Below the pieces are notes generated by a model. That model had not been told where the DNA came from. It did not search any database and was given only the letters and a program-made list of their open reading frames with translations. Shown in pieces: positions 50,784-59,177 of a DNA stretch of 64,000 bases. Position 1 is the stretch's first letter; each line of letters begins with the position of its first letter. Origin of the DNA: Chloroflexota bacterium (GTDB taxonomy: Bacteria; Chloroflexota; Dehalococcoidia; Lucifugimonadales; Lucifugimonadaceae). The translations under genes were made by a program, and so were the position numbers. The stretch covers positions 29,636 to 93,635 of the forward strand of contig JAJCYY010000087.1 of NCBI GenBank assembly GCA_029262735.1. Reading direction: 5' to 3'.

Positions 50784-52619
50784 TCAGGCGGCCATTTCAA
50801 GCCGTGACGGAATAGTGAGCACGAACACCGAGCCCTTGCCCTTCTCGCTCGACACCTTTACCTCTCCTCCTAGCGCCCTGGCAAGTTGCTGTGAAACTGC
50901 CAGCCCGAGACCCTGGCCCGTCGTTGAGTTCGTCGCTTCGTTGTCCAGCCGGGTGAACGCATCGAATATCACGGCTGACTCCTCATCCGTCATGCCGTCG
51001 CCCTGATCGATCACGGCAATACGCACCGTGCCGTTCATCTGAGTAGCGACGATTTTGATCTCCTTGTAATCACCCGAATACTTGCTGGCGTTCGTGATCA
51101 GGTTTAAGAGGATCTGGTCCAGCCTTGAGCGGTCAGTCACAAGCCGGATTGCTGGTTCCGCGTACTCGGTCTCCAGCCGCTGCGCCCTTGCGTCGATCAT
51201 CGGCTTCAGCGACATCGTCACTTCCGCAACCGAGTCCTGCAGATTGAACTCCGTCCCATTCAGCCGGAGATCTTCAGATTCGACGCTTGAAAGGTCCAAC
51301 AGGTCTTCGATAAGTACACGCAGCCGCTCCGCGTTCCTGCGTATCACATCCAGGTACTGCAGGTTCTTCTCGTCAGTAGCACTCTTTTTGCGGCGCCTCA
51401 GGATGTCAACGAAAGCAATAATGCTCGTGAGAGGAGTCCGTAGCTCGTGTGAGATCGCCGATATGAAGCGAGTACGGGACTCGTTGCTTTCGGTCAGCTG
51501 CTTGTTTCTCAGCTCAACCTCAGCCCGTGCCTCCTTCTCTTCGGCAAGTCTGACAGTCCGCGAATACAGCTCCGCTGCGGCTACCGATCCGCCCACCTGC
51601 ATTGCAAGCCGTTCCAGGAGAGCCAGATCATCCTTCGAATACGCGTCGCGCCGAAGAGCCTTCACATTTAGCGTGCCAATGAGCCTGTCACCGGCGATCA
51701 GGGGCACAAACATCGTGGAGTGAAGCCCCGTACGCTCACTCAATTTGTAGTCCACCTGGTCCAGCGTGATTCGGTCCATATCCTCGGTCGATATGATTTC
51801 GGCATATCTGAAATTGAGAACTCGTTCCGTCGGCGCACCCTCAAATGAGTGCTTCTGCCGGTCATCCCAGTTCGGGATTGGAACTCCCCAGATGTACCTG
51901 TCCTCAATGTATTTGCCGTCCTCGTCAACGATCGCCATCACCAGCCTGTCGCAAGGCACCAGGCTCTGCACAGCCCGGACAAATTCGTCCCAGACAACGC
52001 TGAAGTCGATCGTCGAACTCACAGAACGGCCGATATCTGCCAGGAGCGTGCGCACGCGCACCTCATGCTGCAGCTCAGCTAGTTGCAGCGCATTCACCAC
52101 AGCCGGAGCAAGATGCGCGGCGGCCAGTCGCAGAATCTCCACGTCTTTATCTGAGAAAGCGGCCTTCTTGCGTGATCGAACTATCATTGATCCGACGATA
52201 TCGCCGCGATATCTCAGTGGAACGCCCGCCAGCGATGGCAGTTGGTCAGCGCCGACTTCCAGGTTGGGATATCGGGCCAGGACAGCACTGTCTCCGCAGT
52301 CAGGTACGACGAGAGGGTTGCCCGAGTTCAATATCTCAGCCGAGGCAGAATTCGTGAGCGGGCGAGTGAGATCCGGGTCCCAATTTGCGATCGGAACACC
52401 CCAGGCAAACGTGTCCGTCATAGTTCCCGGATCTGGATTGATGATCCAGATTGTCAGCCTGTGGAAGTCCAGGAGTTGAGAGAGAACCCGGACAATCTCC
52501 GTGTAGACCTCTTCTGACGAGTTGCACAGGCCTACCTGCCGAGAAAATTCTGCCAGCACGGAATCGAGCCGGTGCTGCCTGCTCCGACGAAGCGGAATAT
52601 GTTTCGAAAGCAATCTCAT
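50784..52619 (-). CDS. Soluble histidine kinase with two GAF domains
   Basis: 611 residues, no membrane helix. GAF 1 (~20-190: VLSQLLDFHRLTIWIINPD), GAF 2 (~205-370: DFSVVWDEFVRAVQSLVPCD, GTLNVKALRRDAYSKDDLAL), a short coiled coil, HisKA with FISAISHELRTPLTSIIAFV, and HATPase_c (LLNLITNASKYSGD, DQGDGMTDEE, GQGLGLAVSQQLARALGG). Both GAFs contain a WGVPI(A/P)NWD motif, an uncommon shared feature that suggests internal duplication of one sensor. An orphan: no regulator is adjacent. Ligand unknown. Confidence 0.9.
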   Translation of the reverse strand: MRLLSKHIPLRRSRQHRLDSVLAEFSRQVGLCNSSEEVYTEIVRVLSQLLDFHRLTIWIINPDPGTMTDTFAWGVPIANWDPDLTRPLTNSASAEILNSGNPLVVPDCGDSAVLARYPNLEVGADQLPSLAGVPLRYRGDIVGSMIVRSRKKAAFSDKDVEILRLAAAHLAPAVVNALQLAELQHEVRVRTLLADIGRSVSSTIDFSVVWDEFVRAVQSLVPCDRLVMAIVDEDGKYIEDRYIWGVPIPNWDDRQKHSFEGAPTERVLNFRYAEIISTEDMDRITLDQVDYKLSERTGLHSTMFVPLIAGDRLIGTLNVKALRRDAYSKDDLALLERLAMQVGGSVAAAELYSRTVRLAEEKEARAEVELRNKQLTESNESRTRFISAISHELRTPLTSIIAFVDILRRRKKSATDEKNLQYLDVIRRNAERLRVLIEDLLDLSSVESEDLRLNGTEFNLQDSVAEVTMSLKPMIDARAQRLETEYAEPAIRLVTDRSRLDQILLNLITNASKYSGDYKEIKIVATQMNGTVRIAVIDQGDGMTDEESAVIFDAFTRLDNEATNSTTGQGLGLAVSQQLARALGGEVKVSSEKGKGSVFVLTIPSRLEMAA

Positions 52620-53214
52620 GACACTGTCAACGTCACACCCCCGCAGTCGGACCCAACACTCCCAGGTGCCGACAATCGCAACATTTTACCCGTAGTGGCC
52701 GAAGCGGTCAGTGTTAGACTTCAGCAAATTTAGAAACTTTTTTGGGGCTGAAATAAGAGAGATTCAGGACGGTCTGCGTTACCTGGAGAGCCGGTATTCG
52801 ACAACTTGCGGGAGAAGCTAACCCCCCGCTACCCGACGAACACGCACCGCGGCCTTTAGCAAGACATGTCGTTGCTTGAGTCTCGCGACTCGACCGAGGC
52901 AAGAGTGCCAGGTACTTCATGGCGGGATGATACTGCCGCAAGCTTCAGCACGATGGCCTCACCCGCGCATAAACCGCAGGATGAGATCCAAGTCCCGGTC
53001 ACTGGTCGAGTTAGCCAATGCCCATTCAGAACCCATTTGCACCTGCCCGTCGCACCTACACATCCCGTACACGGGGTGCGAAAACACGACAGGCAGGTTA
53101 CATCAGGAGTGACTCCCCCTCAGCCGAATGACTTACCGACCGGGACTATCCAACCTCGGGAGACTCTAACTAATTTTTCATCACCGACTCGGCAGACCTG
53201 AATCAGAACCCGGA
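52620..53214. other. 595-base stretch without a supported gene
   Basis: It contains the upstream region of the GAF kinase. Overlapping open frames at 52866-53201 lack ribosome sites and known features. Nothing else was seen. Confidence 0.4.
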
Positions 53215-53817
53215 CTAGTAACCTATCTGGCCCGATATGTCCGTGGCGGGCATGGGCACCACGGGCAGAAAAGTCCCGTTCTCGTCGATCACGATCGCTG
53301 GACCGGCGGTCCGGATTGTCCCTGAGGCGTCCGAGAAATGCCCAGTGCCACCGGTGATCTGCCACTCGATGTCAAACGTGTTGATCCCAATGCACACTTC
53401 ACCACCAATCTCAGTAGCTGTCAGTTCATCTCCATTAGCAGCGACGAACGTGATCTCACCACCGGAAGATGAAGCACAAAGACCAGCGCCGGTAAGTACC
53501 GCAGTCCAGTCATTGATGACGAACCCGTGCATCTCCCCTTTTCCGAGGTGCGTTGCTCGGAATTCAGCCGAGAAGCCGATCACGCACGAGGGCGAAGAGC
53601 CACCCAGTGCGAAGCATCCGGCAGGATCTCCCGGAAAGCTCGGAGCAACGCCATCTATCGAAGCAGAGCCCTGAGCGGTTCCATGCATCGGCCTCGCGTC
53701 GCTTTTGGCGCTTGCGGTCGCTATCCCTGCCGCTGCCAACAGGGCAATCGACAGTAAAAGAGCCGCAGCATAGAGCGGCACCCGGTGGGTAAGTCGATTG
53801 GGGATCGAGATATTCAT
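53215..53817 (-). CDS. Small secreted protein, possibly beta-barrel (AOC-like)
   Basis: 200 residues from ATG 53817, which has GAGGAAA upstream (frame open to 53847). Signal peptide LYAAALLLSIALLAAAGIA with cleavage near ASAKS. The mature part has SxFxxxG..G.GTGHFSDASGTIRTAG, a pattern of secreted allene-oxide-cyclase-like barrels, and four Cys that may form two disulfides. No enzyme function can be inferred. Confidence 0.65.
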   Translation of the reverse strand: MNISIPNRLTHRVPLYAAALLLSIALLAAAGIATASAKSDARPMHGTAQGSASIDGVAPSFPGDPAGCFALGGSSPSCVIGFSAEFRATHLGKGEMHGFVINDWTAVLTGAGLCASSSGGEITFVAANGDELTATEIGGEVCIGINTFDIEWQITGGTGHFSDASGTIRTAGPAIVIDENGTFLPVVPMPATDISGQIGY

Positions 53818-54079
53818 TGATCGTTTCCTCGGTTGTTTAGAACTCATACTTCATGTGTCTGCGGTGTCGATGGCCGGGAGCATCACACCGATCAATCATC
53901 AAAGATTTTTCGCACCTCATGTTCCCGATGTTTGGCTACTACGCGATTACGATTTCCGCCACTCATATGTTCTGATCCGGTCCGCCACGCTTCACACAGA
54001 TTGATTAGCATCCTTTTGGCGGCTCGACTGGTAGGCTGCACATTGTACGCAGACTCGATGAATTTTCTTTGCGGGCATT

Positions 54080-54400
54080 GTGCGAAATCTGGTCGCGGTA
54101 TTGTCATTTATGCTCCTAGTGATGGTGGCCGGTTGCGGAGGCGACGATTCTTCGGCCTCCAGCACCAGTGTCGCCGAGCCGTCAGCCCAACCGATGCCAA
54201 CAGTAGTGTCCAGCCCGATGCCGATAGTGGTTCCCAGTCCAACGCCGACGGCAGTTTACAACGCGACAGCCCTTCCTACTCTGACCAGCGCCCCACCCAC
54301 GCCCAGACCAACGGCCACCAGCACTGTAGTTATCCCGAGTTTCGTTGAGTTTGAGTTGAAGCCGCTGGTTCTGTCAGAACTCAGTATCCAGGTCCGTTGA
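54080..54400 (+). CDS. Lipoprotein truncated by an IS6-like terminal repeat
   Basis: GTG start (54080). Signal with lipobox MVAGC, then a Pro/Thr/Ser-rich spacer (PTVVSSPMPIVVPSPTPTA) as in the other lipoproteins here. The last residues (LVLSELSIQVR) are encoded by the terminal repeat GGTTCTGTCAGAACTCAG at 54367-54384, so the original C-terminal domain has been lost. Only the anchor and spacer remain. Confidence 0.6.
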   Translation: MRNLVAVLSFMLLVMVAGCGGDDSSASSTSVAEPSAQPMPTVVSSPMPIVVPSPTPTAVYNATALPTLTSAPPTPRPTATSTVVIPSFVEFELKPLVLSELSIQVR

Positions 54401-54507
54401 TCCCCTCAAATAATGCTTCACAACAACTGATCCTAAGATTGAACGAGCCTAGTTCTAGGTCGCACTGAGGCTGAAAATTAGGGCAGAGAACTGAGTTCCG
54501 ACAGATC
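54367..54507. mobile_element. Possible MITE with IS6-like terminal repeats (141 bp)
   Basis: GGTTCTGTCAGAACTCAG at the left and CTGAGTTCCGACAGATC at the right, inverted. No coding capacity beyond the readthrough end of the lipoprotein gene. The interior is not visibly related to that of the 49024 element. Confidence 0.5.
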
Positions 54508-54548
54508 TCTGCTGGACAACCTAGATACGGCGAGACGTTGGATCGAAG

Positions 54549-57500
54549 TTAGTTGTTTTTGCGAGTTCCCTCGAATCCGACGACCTCTCTCGGACGCCGA
54601 TTGCTTTCTAAGGAACCATCGCCCAGCTGCCCGTCGAAGTTGCCACCCCAGCAGTACGCCTGTCCACTTTGCGCGACAGCACACGTGTGCCACAGCCCCG
54701 CCGAGATTTCGACGATCTCTTCAGGCAGCCCGGCGATAAGCACCGGGAGTAGCTGAGGCGGATCGGACCGGTGTCCCTCCACTCCGCTCAAGTACTTGCC
54801 CCAGCACATCACCCGTCCGCTTTGGAGCAGCGCGCATGTGTGCCACGTTCCCGCCGTTACCAGCGTCGCCGGTTCATCGAAGCCAACCCTGATCGGCGCA
54901 GTACTGCTCTCCGTCGAACCGTTGCCGAGCTGTCCGTTGTCGTTCGAGCCCCAACACCACAATTCACGGTCCACGCTTAGGGCGCAGGCGTGTTGCGATC
55001 CGGTCGTAATCATGTAAGCCCGTTGTTCAAGCCCAGAAGCGTGGGTGGGAGTCAATCTGTCCGTCGTCGTGCCGTCACCCAGCTGTCCACTGACGTTCGA
55101 ACCCCAGCAGAATACTCGCCGGGTCTCCTCAATGGCGCAGGTGAACTGAGCTCCCACGTCAACCTGCACGGCGGAGTCAAAGACTGGTACAGGGAATCCT
55201 GATCTATCGGTTGACCCGTCGCCGATCTGTCCGTGGCGATTGTCTCCCCAGCAACGCACAAGGCTGTCCTCTTGCAGCACGCAGGTGTGCCGCCCATGAG
55301 TTGAGACCTGCTTGGCCGGCCCATCCAGTCCAGGCACATAAAACGGACTGAAGACCAGGGGATAAACCGTGCGCCGAGGAGGGCCGAAATCCGCTTCTCC
55401 CCAGCAATAGACCGCGCCACCGTCCGCCAATGCACAGGCGTGTGTATTGCCCACAGAAACCGACACCAGGCTCCCGGGGATCAAGGTGCTGACTCCCGGA
55501 ACGGAACGTGGATCGTCAGGTCCCAGGCGGTCAATGTTCCCCTCGCATGTGACTCTCCCAGCCCCATCGACAACGCATCCGCTGTCCACTCCGTAGCCGA
55601 GCTGGCCTCGATTCCCCTCGCCCCAGCACTTGATTCGTCCGCCCTGGTCAATCCCGCAGGTTCCACTCCCGCCCGCGCTGATCTTGAACCCAGATTCTGA
55701 CAGGTGGGTCAGGATGAGTTTGCTCGATGCTGCGGTGTTGTTCTCCAGGTTGGGGTCGGTGAACTCAGGCATCGCGGACGCTGTCAGAGAAAACGCGCCC
55801 GGTCCGCTTCGATCTACCGAATAGTTCACAGGCAAAGAGATGAAGACCGTCTGCGCAGCATCGATGTCAGAGATGATGCAGATGTAGCCGTCACCTGTGG
55901 TCCTGCAACTCCCGGCATCCGAACTCGCCTGTCCGGACTCGGCCCTGGACGGGGTTTCAACCGTAACGGTCACCTCTCCGGTTCGACCGGATCCGAAGTT
56001 GGAGACGGCGAGCAGGTGAGTCACAGAACCGCGACCGTTGACGATCGATGGGCCGCCGGAGAACTCCACCGCAAGGTCGGCTCCGGGAAGACTGCCCGGC
56101 AATTCGAATTCAGTACCCGAGCCGCGTCCCAACACTCCGTGCGAGTTTTGTCCCCAGCAGTTCCCTGTCTGATCTTCTTGCACAACACAGGTGAAGGAGT
56201 CTCCCGCAGAAACCGAAATGATAGGTCCACCTTCGAGTTGCACAGGGACCGGAGTTGCACTGAAATCCAGGGATTCTTTCGGCAGCCCGAGCTGTCCTGC
56301 ATAGTTGCTGCCCCAGCACATGGCGGCGCCTCGCTCAGTGACAGCACAGGTGTGCCAGCCACCGGCATCCAGCATAGTCACCGGAGAGTCGAAACCCGTG
56401 ATTTCGACCGGCTGGACCCTGCCGCCGATGGACTTCTCCGGGGAGGGCTCCGGCTCGCCCCAGCAGAACACCCGGCCACTGGAGGTCAGCGCACATGAGT
56501 GTGTAAAGCCAACGGACACGCTCACAACGTCCTCAACGCCCTGTACTTTCCCGGGCTTCGAACTGTCTACACCCGGCGCTGCAGGCGGCACCGGCGTGGA
56601 CGGGCCGGCCGTTGCGGTGGGAGCCGGCGTTGGCACCTGGAACGGAGTTGGCGTCGGCTGCGGAGTCGGTGTTGGCCCAACGATCTGCGTCGGCGGCGGA
56701 GTTGCAGTAGGTGTTGGGCTCGGCTGCGGAGTCGGGGTTGGCTCGATTACCGGTGCGTAGCCAAGTTGACCGGAACTGTTCAGACCCCAGCAGTACACTT
56801 CCCCCCTGCTGGTGGCCCCGCAGGTGTGCCGGGCTGCGGAGATGGAGACCAGTTCGTCCAGCAGCCCCGATACCTCGACCGGGTTCGTTCGCCCGGTGAG
56901 GGTCCCGTCGCCGATCTGACCCCAGACGTTTGATCCCCAACAGTACACGGCACCTGTCCGCACTACGGCACAGCTATGGTGGGAGCCTGCTGCGACCAGT
57001 TCCGCTCCCCGGACCGGCAGGTTGACGGTTGCCGGGTCATGCTCTCCCTGGCCAGTTAAGCCGTTTCCGATCTGGCCAAACTGGTTCCCTCCCCAGCAAA
57101 CGACCGACTCGTCTGCATCCACCACGCAGCTGTGCGTCGAACCGGCGCTCAGCGCGGCAACCCCGCGTTCCAGGCCGGAGACTCGGCCGGGGGACGATAC
57201 GGCAGTCCCGTACGCCTGCTCACCTCGCCCGAGTGCGCCAAATCTATCGTTGCCCCAGCAGTAGACAGCGCCGTCGCCGTCTATCCCGCAGGTATGCTCG
57301 CCACCTGCCGCAACCGAGACGAGCGCAAAGTCCGAGTTGTCCAGCCCGGCCCTGATAGCGATGCCGACGCGGTTGTTCTCGGGAGACGGGTCGGTTTGCA
57401 GGCCGTGGACCGATGCCGTGAGTTTGATCTCACCCGGAACGGTTGACTCGACTTCGAAGGAGAAGTCGCGTGCGAAACCCGCTTTAAGATCATCGAGCGG

Positions 57501-59177
57501 GCATGACAGGTAAGCATCAGTGACTGCGCACCCCGCAGGTTCAGACACCACCGCGGCGCTGCGAGATCTCTCGTCAACGGCCACGATGAGCCTCATGTTG
57601 GCGGCGTCTTCGGGGCCAGCGTTTGAGATTCGCAGGTCGATCCGTGAGGCGCTTCCAGCGATCGCGGGAACGGTGGCCAGTCGAGACGCTATTCCAAGGT
57701 CCGCCTGCTTACCACCGAACCCCAACAGGTCGGTCGGCACATTCCTCGTTACGAAACTGGCATCACCAACTTCTCCATTCCGGTTCTGCCCCCAGCACTT
57801 GACCGCCCCGCCGTTCGTGATCGCGCAGGTGTTCTCACCGCCTGCTGAAACTCGTTCGACGCTGCTCTGAAGGCCGAGGACCATCGTGACCTGCCTTGCC
57901 GCCTGCCCCTGGTTACTCTCACCGAGGCCGTCTCCGAGCGCACCGACGACGTTGCGGCCCCAACACTCCAGGGCGCCCGACTCAATCAAGGCGCAGGTGT
58001 GCGACGCACCGGCCACCAGGTTGACCACCCGACCAGAAAGACCGGACACCTGGACTACGGAGGTCGAATTCTCTTCGTCTGTCAGCCGTCCCAGCTGACC
58101 GCTCCGGTTGTTGCCCACGCATTCGACCGTGCCATTGGTCTTCAAGACGCAGCTATGCACAGCCCCGACTGCCACCGCCGCATTGTCGTCGCCAAACTCG
58201 GTCGCCAGCTCCGGGGTTGAGACCGATTGCACGGTGCTTCCGTTTCCGAGCTGGCCGCGCTCAGACCATCCCCAGCACCTCACAGTGCCGTCTGCAAGAA
58301 GGGCGCACGTGCTGTTGGCACCCGCCGAGATCTGGACAACTTCACCATCAATCCCCAGCACCGGGACTGGCGTGCTGCTGAACGCGTCTTCATCGTCCCG
58401 ATCCGGGTCATCCCCGTCGCCGAGCTGGCCGAGCCGGTCGAAGCCCCAGCATTGGACCGTTCCCTCTTCCCTAAGCGCGCACACATGGGCAGACCCGGCT
58501 TCAATGTCCTTCACTCCAAACGTGAGCCCGCGAACCGCAACCGGCGCCAGGCTGTCGGACTGAGTTCCATCGCCCAGGTACCCGAACTGGTTCGATCCCC
58601 AGCACTCGACAGATCCCTGTTCGGTCAATATGCAGGTGAACCCGCTGCCAGGGGCAACGTCCACGACATTCTCATGGACATCAACGGTTGGCGCAGGGAA
58701 GTTCCGGTCTTCCGTTCCGCCGTCTCCCAGAGCTCCGGTGGGGTTGCGACCCCAGCAGAAAAGGCGGCCGCTTTCCGAGACGACGCAGCTGTGCGCCGAG
58801 CCCACGAACACGCCGCTTGCACGTTCGAAGCGCAGTGGCTCGGCGGTCGAGACCTCAATCAATGTCTCCGGCGCCGCGGTCGGTTCGGGTCGGGCAGTAG
58901 GCGTCGCCCGGCCACTCGTACCCCCGGTACTGCCGCTCCCAGGTGAAGCTTCTACTGACGGCGAAGGCGAAGGCTGAACCACACGCGTGGGAGGTGTTTC
59001 GATAGCTTGAGTGGCGGTTGGACTTGTAGGGACTTCGGTCGATTCATCGGGACTACCTGTGCATGAAAGGGCGGCAGCAATTGCAGCGAACAGAATCGCC
59101 ACCACCGCCATTCGAACCCGGCTTGAGACACCGGACGTGCCAATCGGGCCCGAGAGCATCAATGTCACTGTCCTCAT
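54549..59177 (-). CDS. Giant RCC1-repeat lipoprotein with two DUF11-like domains (second of pair)
   Basis: 1,542 residues. ATG 59177 shares one base with the stop of the gene before it (TGATG). Signal with lipobox-like AALSC, a Pro/Thr spacer, then 21 RCC1 blades marked by CWG (CVG in blade 5). Seven blades, a DUF11-like Ig domain (DLGIASRLATVPAIAGSASR), seven blades, a second such domain (NGRGSVTHLLAVSNFGSGRT), seven blades. Each blade has HxCA plus CWG, so a disulfide per blade is likely. Blade 11 carries a long Pro/Thr loop. It probably forms three seven-bladed propellers outside the cell. Partner unknown. Confidence 0.9.
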   Translation of the reverse strand: MRTVTLMLSGPIGTSGVSSRVRMAVVAILFAAIAAALSCTGSPDESTEVPTSPTATQAIETPPTRVVQPSPSPSVEASPGSGSTGGTSGRATPTARPEPTAAPETLIEVSTAEPLRFERASGVFVGSAHSCVVSESGRLFCWGRNPTGALGDGGTEDRNFPAPTVDVHENVVDVAPGSGFTCILTEQGSVECWGSNQFGYLGDGTQSDSLAPVAVRGLTFGVKDIEAGSAHVCALREEGTVQCWGFDRLGQLGDGDDPDRDDEDAFSSTPVPVLGIDGEVVQISAGANSTCALLADGTVRCWGWSERGQLGNGSTVQSVSTPELATEFGDDNAAVAVGAVHSCVLKTNGTVECVGNNRSGQLGRLTDEENSTSVVQVSGLSGRVVNLVAGASHTCALIESGALECWGRNVVGALGDGLGESNQGQAARQVTMVLGLQSSVERVSAGGENTCAITNGGAVKCWGQNRNGEVGDASFVTRNVPTDLLGFGGKQADLGIASRLATVPAIAGSASRIDLRISNAGPEDAANMRLIVAVDERSRSAAVVSEPAGCAVTDAYLSCPLDDLKAGFARDFSFEVESTVPGEIKLTASVHGLQTDPSPENNRVGIAIRAGLDNSDFALVSVAAGGEHTCGIDGDGAVYCWGNDRFGALGRGEQAYGTAVSSPGRVSGLERGVAALSAGSTHSCVVDADESVVCWGGNQFGQIGNGLTGQGEHDPATVNLPVRGAELVAAGSHHSCAVVRTGAVYCWGSNVWGQIGDGTLTGRTNPVEVSGLLDELVSISAARHTCGATSRGEVYCWGLNSSGQLGYAPVIEPTPTPQPSPTPTATPPPTQIVGPTPTPQPTPTPFQVPTPAPTATAGPSTPVPPAAPGVDSSKPGKVQGVEDVVSVSVGFTHSCALTSSGRVFCWGEPEPSPEKSIGGRVQPVEITGFDSPVTMLDAGGWHTCAVTERGAAMCWGSNYAGQLGLPKESLDFSATPVPVQLEGGPIISVSAGDSFTCVVQEDQTGNCWGQNSHGVLGRGSGTEFELPGSLPGADLAVEFSGGPSIVNGRGSVTHLLAVSNFGSGRTGEVTVTVETPSRAESGQASSDAGSCRTTGDGYICIISDIDAAQTVFISLPVNYSVDRSGPGAFSLTASAMPEFTDPNLENNTAASSKLILTHLSESGFKISAGGSGTCGIDQGGRIKCWGEGNRGQLGYGVDSGCVVDGAGRVTCEGNIDRLGPDDPRSVPGVSTLIPGSLVSVSVGNTHACALADGGAVYCWGEADFGPPRRTVYPLVFSPFYVPGLDGPAKQVSTHGRHTCVLQEDSLVRCWGDNRHGQIGDGSTDRSGFPVPVFDSAVQVDVGAQFTCAIEETRRVFCWGSNVSGQLGDGTTTDRLTPTHASGLEQRAYMITTGSQHACALSVDRELWCWGSNDNGQLGNGSTESSTAPIRVGFDEPATLVTAGTWHTCALLQSGRVMCWGKYLSGVEGHRSDPPQLLPVLIAGLPEEIVEISAGLWHTCAVAQSGQAYCWGGNFDGQLGDGSLESNRRPREVVGFEGTRKNN

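Noticed and set aside
52866..53201. 111-codon ORF in the gap before the small secreted protein
   Set aside because: Composition (Pro, Thr, His, Arg) is random-like, no start signal and no family.
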